Source: Irineochytrium annulatum (Eukaryota; Chytridiomycota; Chytridiomycetes; Chytridiales; Chytridiaceae). Taken from it: 40,928 nt of DNA. Both the position numbers and the translations under genes were made by a program. This document shows positions 32,863 to 40,928 of this stretch, one piece after another (the stretch's first letter is position 1; every line of letters begins with the position of its first letter). The stretch is from NCBI GenBank assembly GCA_027600665.1, contig JADGJL010000114.1:1-40928 (forward strand), read 5' to 3'. Below the pieces are notes generated by a model. It worked only from the letters and a program-made list of their open reading frames with translations, was not told the DNA's origin and ran no database searches.

Positions 32863-35800
32863 ATGGCCAAGCCTGAGGCGACTCCGTCGTCACTAACCAA
32901 CGCCCCCGCGACGCCGGCCTCTGCGAGTGCTGTCCAGCTGCGTCCGGCGCCGTCGCCGTCCGCATACGCCTCCATGGCCGCTCGCGCCGTTGGCCGACCT
33001 CCCACTCCACACGACATCCCTCCAAGACCAGCTGTTCCTACGGCCAAGGCTCTTCCGAAGGAGCCCATGATTCCCATATCGGCGCCGCTCCCACCCCCGC
33101 GTCTGAACCTCTGCGATCGAGCCAAACAGCATCTGACTGCACTGCTAAACCAGTGCTTGAAGGAGGCCTTCTTGGAGAGGGGGCCGTGGCCGGCGGTGCT
33201 GCTGGAGGTCGCCCTTCAGATCGCCGCCGACATCCCCTTCGTCGTCGACGTGCTGTCGGCACAGCACATGGCCGCGTTGCGGCGCATGCAAGCACTCGAG
33301 CAGCAACACGGTCGGACGCCTACAAGTACGTCGTTGCCCAGCGCGAACGGGAGCGGGAATGGGAGCGGGAATGCGGCGGCTTTTATCGCGACGACGACGG
33401 GGAACGGACCGGGGAGCGGATGGAGGAGAAAGGTCCAACTGCCTCGCGGGCCCTCCCACCATCACGAGATAAAGATTGTCACCAGGAACGAAGGAAGGCC
33501 TGAAGACTCCTACTACATTCCGGGGCCGACTTTCATAGAGGCAGAGGATGAAGAGCAGGCTCTACCTCCTCTGGTTAGTCACGCCTTAACTGAAATCATA
33601 TTGATGTCTGCGTAGGATAATAAGCCTCTACCAGTGCCGCCTGCAATCCCAATACCGACATCAGCCGCCGTGCAGCCTTCTTCCGATGAAGAGGCAACTA
33701 GTATTAATCGCCGCCTGCGCCAGGCGCTATGGCTCCGTACTACAACACCTCCCCCCACGCTGCCTTCCCCTCCAACGCCGCCAGCGTCTACGAATGTCAC
33801 CCCAAAGAAGGCCGCCGCGAGTACCAACGGAAGCGCTCCTTCCGAACTGCCGCCGTTACCAGCAGATCCCAGATTAATGGATTTAGGAGGGACGGTGGTT
33901 TTGTGCGGACCATCCGAGAGGGAGTTGTCGAAAGTCGAGAAGATCATGGACCTCATCATCTTCTGCGTCTGCAGCTTGAAGCTTGAGATGAACCTGTTCC
34001 GAGATCACTTCGTCGAGTTCGCCACAGTTAGCGCTATTGACGAGCACTCTCATAACCTTTACGCGAACCACACACATCATCCATCCCTGGGGAGGAGAAG
34101 CGATCCGTCGGGGCTTGTCGGCTCCGGCGGCGTTGTCGGCGTCGGGTTTAACCTTCGAAACGGGGGCGGTGTCATCGGCAATGTCCGCCCCCGCCCGCAC
34201 AGTACCCACATCGGCGCAAACTTGCACGCGCTCTGGAGTTGGATTAAGGGGCGGCTCGATGACCACGACGACGATTCGGATGGGAACTCGACCGATGCTG
34301 AATCGGTAGCTGGCTCGGCCGGGGGAGGCGGGGACGTGATCGACGGGTTTAATCGCTTTGATCGGGCCGTGCGGCAGATTGAGAGCACAGTCATTAGTAC
34401 CTCACCCGACGTGGTCTTGGTTCCACCGCACCTCCTCCTTCGGCTACGAGACGAGGAATTTAGAGAAAAGATGGAGAGGGAGGGGATTCTGGAACCGCCA
34501 TCGAACGGGAATGGCGGCAGCGGGTTTGAGACGCCGAGAAGGGCCGGCAGCTTTTCTTCAAGCCAAGGGTCAAGCGTGCAGACTTACGTTCAAGAGAACC
34601 CAGCGCGTCGATCGTCGAATTACCGGGCCGCCTCCAAAACGGCATCACATTCCTCGAAGCTTTCCAGCGACTCCAAGGCCGGCCTGCAGTACTACATGAC
34701 AAATAATAACTCCCTCTCAGGCATCGTCAGGCATCAGTCCCTCACGTTCTCGTATTCGTTTTTCTGGACGGCGACATCTGCAATCCCATGCCAACCGCCC
34801 AAGATCTTGACGGTCGAGTACTACCGCAAGGACGGCGAGTACGAGGACAAGACGCTCGGCGAGTACGTCGAGCTCCTCTGCGGCGACGACGGCCGTCGCC
34901 ATTGTCCGGACCCGGGTTGCGGCCGCCCCATGGCGGGCCACGTGATCACGTACACCCACAACGTGAGCAGGATCTCCGTCACGGTCGAGACGTGCCCGGC
35001 TCAGTACGGGACCCTGCCGGAGCCGTGGGAGGAGGGCGGTGGGCGCGTGCATGTGTGGGCCACGTGCAGGGAGTGCGGGAGCAGGACGGACGTGGTGCCG
35101 TTGTCGGACGCAGGGTGGCGGTATAGCTTTGGCAAGTATCTCGAGCTCGTGTGCTATGACCGCGGGTTTTTCAAGCCCACTACATGTTCCCACGCGGTCT
35201 CGAAGAGCAGCCTGAGGAGGTGGTTCAGGCTTGGCAGCCGGTGCGTAATTATGGACTACGAGGATGTGGAGCTATTTGAGATGAGGGTGCCGGTTGTTCA
35301 GGTGCTTCCAGAACATGTGGTGATGCGGAGGGTTGGGTCGGATTCGATGGTTGCGGGTATGATGGGCGATGGAGCGGACTCGGGGATTGTTATAAAAAGC
35401 CCTGTTTCAACGATGCCGCCGCTGCCGACGGGTGAAGACGGCCAGGCGGATGACGGGTTGCCGTTGCCGTTCGGCCTGGAGGTGGTCGCCGATAAGATGC
35501 TGGAGGATATGCGGCTCGAGGTCGGCTACTTCTACGGGAGCCTCCGGGATCACATTCGAGTCCTTGAGCTCGCGACGGGGGCAGATGCTGTGGCGAGGGA
35601 CATGGCGACGCCGGCGCAAATAAAGCTTCAGGGAATGCTGATTGCCATGGGGAAGGTATACGCGGAGGAGGAGAGGGTTTTGATGGATATGGTGAGGGAG
35701 TACGCCGTGAAGCCGGAGAAGATCAACAACATCCGGAGGGCGCTGAGGGAGAACGTAGCAAAATGCGTTGTGGTCGTTGAGGAGTGGCAGAAGGCACATG

Positions 35801-37504
35801 CACCTACATGCAAAGTGAAGCCGCTTTGGAACTTTCCGGAATTTTATGGGTTTTGCTATTTGTGTTGATTTTTCTTTCTGTTTTGGTTCCTGTACTTATC
35901 ATCATCTCCATTTGCTCACAGAAACAAGCTCAATCACATTTTCCCCGACTCCTTCGTTGTTATCCGTGAAGACGAGCCGACGTCTATTCTTGCCTTCACG
36001 CTTACCTCGCGCGAGTACCTAAACGAGGTCAGCCGCCTCGAGGAGGAGCACGCGCATGTGACCACTCCCGTGGACCCGTCCCCGACGGCGTTCAACGGGC
36101 CGGGTTTTAGCAGTGCCAACGTGTCTCCCGGATCCGCCTCGCCAACCCTGCTGGCCAACGGCGTTCCTGGCCCTGCGGCCGCGGCGGCAGCTTTGACAGC
36201 GGCGGCGACGGCGGCGTTTGATGCGGCACGATGGGAGGGCCAGGACGAGTACAGGACCGTTGTGAAAGCTTTCACGCATGAGCAGAGCCCGCATGCGTCG
36301 AAGCAGCATGTGAAACTGAGTACGTTGTTTTGTTATTGAAATGAAAACGTAGTATTACTTATTTATGGTTTTCCTGCGTTGTAGGGTTCGCGGAGGGAAA
36401 AAGCATTGTCATTTGCACGGTCTATTACGCGGAACAGTTTGAACACCTTCGGCGGCGTTGCAACGTGTCGGGGCCGTATATTCAAAGCCTTCTTCGATGT
36501 ACAGCTTGGAATGCTAGCGGAGGGAAGAGTAGAGCGAGTTTTTTTAAGACCAACGGTATTTCAAATTTGCTTTGCCTTCTTGTCCTCGGCCGCTGACTAC
36601 TCTTTGCAGACGATCAACTCGTCATCAAGCAACTGGCTTCGAATTGGACGCTTGTTGAAAAAGACGCGCTGTTAAAGTTTGCGCCAAAATACTTCGAGTA
36701 CATCCTCAACAATGACAACAAGCCCTCCGTCCTGGCAAAAATTTTCGGATTCTATACGATCAAGCAGCGGAACTTGGCCACAGGAGTTACCACGGAGCTT
36801 GATGTGTTGGTCATGGAGCACCTGTTTGCGAACGTTAAGATTTCGAGGGTAGGAGCTCATGAATGTTTTGCTAGACTTACAATTTGTTTTGATAACGCCA
36901 GAAATTCGACTTGAAGGGCGTTCCTGACCGTCATTCCGTTCCGAAGCGAACGGCCTCGAACAGTAGCAGCGGCTCAATTCTCCTTTCCAACGGCAGTCCC
37001 ATCTCTGCGAACAGTCATACTAGCGGCGGCAACGTCAATTACGTTCCCGGCACTCCGACGTCCGCGTCCACGCCGATCGTCGAAGACTTTCAACAGGTCT
37101 TCTGGGACGGCGACTGGGTTGACGGGCGGTATCGGTCCCTTCTTATGCTCCACGGACACTCAAAGAAAATTATCCTTGACTCGGTGCTCAACGACACCAA
37201 GTTCCTGTCGTCCGTGAACGTCATGGACTATAGCCTGCTCGTGGGAGTCTCAGACGAGCGGAAGCAGCTCATCGTCGGAATTGTGGACTTTATTGGGCCC
37301 TACACATGGTACAAGCGGATGGAGACCCGGGGCAAGGTGACGCTCAGGGGCGGGAAGGAGTGCACGGTGCTGCCGCCGGAGCAGTATGGGGAGAGGTTCA
37401 GAAAGGCGATGGATCAGTACTTTTTGATGGTGCCGGACAAGTGGATCAAAGTTAGGGAGGGTGAGGGGAAGGGGGAGTGGAAGAGGCTGCCACCCGTTTT
37501 GTAG
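32863..37504 (+). CDS. FAB1: FAB1/PIKfyve-like phosphatidylinositol-3-phosphate 5-kinase without FYVE domain
   Basis: Exons: 32863-33573, 33616-35861, 35922-36319, 36385-36555, 36610-36848, 36902-37504 (1455 aa; FYVE-bearing relatives are about 2000-2300). It converts PI3P to PI(3,5)P2 on endosome/vacuole membranes. Residues 1-300 are Pro-rich and show no FYVE cysteines. A reduced chaperonin-like region is marked by GRPEDSYYIPG, TVVLCGPSEREL and FCVCSLKLEMNLFRDHFVE. The Fab1 Cys-rich domain (about 608-802) has HQSLTFSYSFFW, the CPDPGCGRPM cluster and GKYLELVCYD. The kinase domain (about 985-1455) has FVVIREDEPTSILAF, the SGGKSRASFF loop, Lys1182 in VIKQL, LVMEHLF, FDLKG, Asp1364 in MDYSLLVG, Asp1384 in IVGIVDF and KAMDQYFLMVPDKW. 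An Ala-rich insert (36170-36225) sits in the kinase N-lobe and a Ser/Asn-rich insert (about 36950-37080) after FDLKG. Catalytic residues look intact. Confidence 0.88.
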
Positions 37505-38020
37505 AACGCTGTTTCGCTTTCTCCTTTTCTTGTCTTGACATCGATATGGATGCGCATGATATTTCCCGGACTCGATTTAACACAAACATTAACACAGCAT
37601 TGATTATTTCGCGACGTCTGCCTGGACTTCCAGATCATTATTATCGTTACATTGCCTGTATATTCAGAAAAAAAAACGTTATGCTCGCGTATGCCTGTTC
37701 TGCTTCCCTTCACTCTTCATACACTAGATAAGTACCTCACTCCCAGCGTGGGCAATCGCTATCCTAAAAGATCTTGATTTTCCTCCCACAAGCGGACGAG
37801 CTAGTCCCGTCAGCAGGCAGTCATGTTACGGAGGTCCGACCGACTTGGTTTATGCATTGGTGCGATAAGCGGCACTTTGCATGGTTGACTTCAGATAACA
37901 ACGCGAGACGCTGCATCGGAGTACTAAAGCATTCCGTCGAACTTGGCGCTCCAGAGCTCCAGAGCCAAGTGCTGTCCATCCTCCCGACCAACTGCATCCG
38001 ATCCCGGAACGTCAGCAACG
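37505..38020. other. Intergenic stretch
   Basis: 3' flank of FAB1 and promoter of the permease. The first half is AT-rich. No gene, RNA or repeat is visible. Confidence 0.45.
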
Positions 38021-39716
38021 ATGGAAAAGTCCCCGGCAGACATTGAGAACGGTCACGTCTCCACGGAGTTCGTTTCCGAGAAGAAAGTCTTCGGCGTCTC
38101 TATTGAGACGGCCGGCATCGAACGCGTGCCTGAGGATGCGAGGAAGGATCAGTGAGTGCTCAAATGACGCGATTCCGGGCGTGTTGCTGGGCCTTCCCCT
38201 CCCACTAGAATTGTACTTGCTAATCTTTACTCACGAAAACAGCTCAATATTCGCGAATCTGACCATGTGGATGTCGGCCAACACCTGCATTTCAACATTC
38301 GCAATCGGCGTCCTCGGCATCTCCGTCTTCCAGCTAGGCTTCTGGGACTCTTTCGCCACAATCCTCATCTTCAACATCCTCGGCATCCTCCCGGTGTGTC
38401 TCTTCTCGACCTTCGGCCCCAAGTTCGGTCTCAGGCAGATGGTACTGACGCGTTTCTCGTTCGGTTACTACGGCGCAATGCTGGTGGCGTTCCTCAACAT
38501 CGTCGCGTGCGTTGGGTGGAGCGCTGTGAACGTGATCGTCGGCGCGCAGATCCTGAACTACATCTCGCACGGCACGCTGCCTGTGTGGGGCGGTATCATC
38601 CTCATTGCCGGCCTCACGACGTTCGTCTCCCTCTTCGGTTATAAGTGGATCCACACGTGTGAGTGAAGAATGTAGAATTGCACGACGAATATCAGAGAAG
38701 CTAACCTAAGGTATAACCAGACGAAAAGTACGCGTTCATCCCGATCATCATCATCTTTCTGATCATCATCGGCGAGGGTTCAAAGAATGTCATCATCCTC
38801 CCACTCGCCAACACGGGCGTGACAGAGTTTGGCTCGTGCCTTGCCTTTGGTGGTGCCGTTTATGGGTTCGCCACGGGCTGGTGCTCCTATGCAGCCGACT
38901 ACAATTGCAACCAGCCCAAGGAAACGCCATCGTGGAAGCTCTTTTGCCTTACCTTCATCGGCCTCTTCATCCCCCTCGTTGGCATCCAGCTCATCGGTAT
39001 GGCCATGGCTACCGGGCTCGCAATGGACTATACACAGGTGAGCTACCTTCAGCCGAACGTCAGAAGAAAGCTTTTGATAACGAAGTTTTATTTAGGAACC
39101 TCCCGTCCACATGAACCTCGCCCTTGCCGAAGGCTACGAAACAGCCTCGGTCGGCGGCCTCCTGGGCGTCATCCTCGCGCCCCTGGGCGGCTTCGGCACC
39201 TTTCTACTCGTCCTCCTCGCTTTCTCCACCGTCGCGAATAATATCCCCAACGACTACTCTCTCGGGCTCTCGATGCAAGTTTTTGGCCCCATCTTCGCCC
39301 GCGTCAACAGGATGTGGTGGACGCTCTTCGGCGCCGTCGTGTACATCGCCATCAGCTTGGGCATCTACTCCCGCTTCGCGGAGAGCCTGTCAGATTTCCT
39401 GCTGGTGCTCGCGTATTGGCTCGCGCCCTACGCGGCCATCGTGGCCACCGACCACTTCTTCATCAGGAAGAGGACCGACTACGACCTTCACGCATGGAAT
39501 GACAGCAAGGCGTTGCCGTTGGGGATTGCAGGCGTGCTATCGCTGTTTGTCGGGTTCATTGGCGCTATACTCGGAATGAGCCAGATTTACTACACGGGCG
39601 TGATCGCGAAACAAATCGGGACGTATGGGGGTGACGTTGGCTTCATTCTGGCGGCTCCCTTCGCTGCCATCGCGTTCCTGATATTGAGGCCGCTGGAAAA
39701 GAGATATATCCGTTAG
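38021..39716 (+). CDS. NCS1-family purine/cytosine permease (FCY2-like)
   Basis: Exons: 38021-38151, 38243-38658, 38721-39037, 39096-39716 (494 aa; about 12 membrane helices expected). The family imports nucleobases, with allantoin, thiamine or related solutes in other branches, by proton symport at the plasma membrane. Helix 1 holds FANLTMWMSANTCISTF, the fungal FCY2-type start. GFWDSFATILIFNILGILPV and STFGPKFGLRQMVLTRFSFGYYG follow, then VACVGWSAVNVIVGAQIL, ATGWCSYAADYNCNQP (the conserved region between TM5 and TM6) and LLAFSTVANNIPNDYSLGLSMQ in TM8. The last part includes HFFIRKRTDYDLHAWND. The hydrophilic N-terminus (about 45 residues) has Lys and acidic residues suited to endocytic control. 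With the cytosine deaminase at 25499-26003 it could form a cytosine uptake and use pair. Confidence 0.9.
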
Positions 39717-40221
39717 TTGGGGATCTAAGATCTTCAGGAAAGATTGTATTGGGTCATTTGTGTGAACTGTACTTCGCTGTCCTGTATTTGGCCTCCTCGT
39801 ATTCTATATTGTACTATCCTATTGACTTCAAGTTGTGCTTCGAGTGTATGTGCGTTCCTCTCTTCGCTTGGTGAGTGAACCCTTGCTACTCGAGATGTTT
39901 TGTCTATGACCTGTATCTACCTTCCGGATAGAATAAAAAAAATTTCAGTACCGGTCGTGAAGAGGAAGGTTCCGTCGGCTAGCCTGTGTAATGAGTTCTC
40001 GTCCTAGTTAATTTAGCATGACAAAACCTTCTTAAAAACAGTTTTATTGCTCTCTTCGATGTAACGAAATTCCTCTACCGAACAAAAGCAAGTAAGGACA
40101 GACAAAACAAAAGCACTCCAATAAGAATTAGTTGTTAACACAAGGAAATGAGACTACAACACGCGGATGCAATGATGTATGACAAAGGTAAGGACGAGGA
40201 AAATTATACCCTGACACAACC
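39717..40221. other. Convergent intergenic region
   Basis: Between the stops of the permease (+) and SF3A1 (-), so it should hold two 3' UTRs. AT-rich, with short A/T runs near 39933-39945. No gene or RNA is seen. Confidence 0.45.
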
Positions 40222-40928
40222 TCACTTCTTTCCGCCCCTCTCCTTTACAGTCAGCTCGATCGTGTCCCCCGCCGAAAGGTTGTAGTAAGCGGACGTCAAG
40301 CTATCCTTCAAAACACACCGCGCAGTGTAACCCCGACGCTCTTCCAGCGTCAGCTTCTGCCGCGAAGCCGGCCAGCCGGTCTCAGCTGCTATCCTATCCT
40401 TAAGTTCGGAGACGTACAAGCTCGCACGGATATCCTTGATCTTCAACATGCCGCCCGCGGCGGGAGCTTTCCACCCCATCTTCTCAATCGCTGGATTCGG
40501 CATCACCTTCACCTGAAGGGTGACGGGGGCCTACAAAAAGAGGGTTGAGTACTAAACAAACCATGACCCTTATTTTGACAATGCAGTACCTTTGAAAAAT
40601 TCAGAAATCTATCCTCTGGGATAAACCCAGGCAGTGACGGCTCCAGCTTCGTCCTCTTCGGCGGCGGCGGCTCGACACCAAACGGGCTGACGTACACAAC
40701 GGGCTCCGCCTGCGTCGCAACGGGTGCTGCAACCCTGGGCGGCGGAGGCGGCGGGACCATCCTCGGCGGTGGCGGTGGCGGCATCGTAACAGCAGCGGCG
40801 GATGGCATCGTCGGCGAGATCGAGTCGGGACGGGCGTACGTCATTGGGGCGGCATGCGCGACCGGAGCAGCTTGGATGTGGGCCGCGGCCAGCTGCGGGG
40901 GTGGCGGCGGAGCAACGACCTTCGGTGG
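40222..40928 (-). CDS. SF3A1: SF3A1 (Prp21), splicing factor 3a subunit 1, C-terminal part
   Basis: Visible exons: 40928-40590 (open at the window edge) and 40530-40222, giving 215 residues. The upstream part is the Pro-rich linker (PPPPPPRMVPPPPPPR, then GVEPPPPKRTKLEPSLPG) ending in IPEDRFLNFS. After the 59-bp intron comes the C-terminal ubiquitin-like domain: APVTLQVKVMP, IRASLYVSELKDRIAAETGW, PASRQKLTLEE, SLTSAYYNLSAGDTIELTVK and the basic ERGGKK ending, which matches the human KERGGRKK tail that contacts U1 snRNA stem-loop 4. SF3A1 belongs to the U2 snRNP. The SURP domains should lie to the right of the window. Confidence 0.92.

Noticed and set aside
38267..38654. His/Arg-rich plus ORF and acidic minus ORF over the permease
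   Set aside because: Both are alternative frames of the hydrophobic transporter exon.

Overview
The window reads as nuclear DNA of a fungus, probably an early-diverging (chytrid-like) lineage. Genes are densely packed on both strands and cut by many short spliceosomal introns, mostly 36-90 bp, with GT...CTAAY...AG signals. The gene set mixes fungal markers (FCY1-type cytosine deaminase, FCY2-like NCS1 permease, cytochrome-type D-lactate dehydrogenase, MRD1) with genes that budding yeasts lack (RMC1, spastin, an ADAM metalloprotease). The lineage is an inference. Exon models were built by eye from reading frame, splice signals and remembered family motifs, not from alignments or RNA data.

Layout. 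1-225: 3' end of an unidentified gene (+). 723-3433: RMC1-like subunit of the Rab7 activator complex (+). 3628-4858: short-chain dehydrogenase (-). 5261-6284: a duplicated segment with a decayed secreted-protein gene. 6482-8007: class V aminotransferase (-). 8716-8904: possible small gene (-). 9085-10605: Ulp1-type SUMO protease (-), head to head with NUF2 (10699-12439, +). 12632-15864: MRD1 (+). 15914-17803: spastin (+). 17986-21360: ADAM (+). 21608-22600: orphan type I membrane protein (+). 23105-23816: second, inverted and deleted copy of the duplicated segment. 24232-24799: ML-domain protein (-). 25499-26003: cytosine deaminase (-), head to head with D-lactate dehydrogenase (26055-27734, +). 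27832-28217: small unknown protein (-), whose start overlaps that of VPS16 (28208-31234, +). 31287-32396: Tra2-like RNA-binding protein (-). 32863-37504: FYVE-less FAB1 (+). 38021-39716: NCS1 permease (+). 40222-40928: 3' part of SF3A1 (-).

Functional themes. Three genes act on the late endosome/vacuole: RMC1 (Rab7 activation), VPS16 (HOPS/CORVET tethering) and FAB1 (PI(3,5)P2 synthesis). The ML-domain protein could also act there. Two genes fit pyrimidine salvage (permease and cytosine deaminase), and three serve RNA processing (MRD1, Tra2-like, SF3A1). NUF2 and the SUMO protease both touch chromosome segregation. I see no operon-like, defence or mobile system. The most unusual items are the inverted duplicated pseudogene pair, the overlapping divergent start codons at VPS16, the FYVE-less FAB1 and the run of SUMO-interaction-like motifs in the Ulp1 protease.
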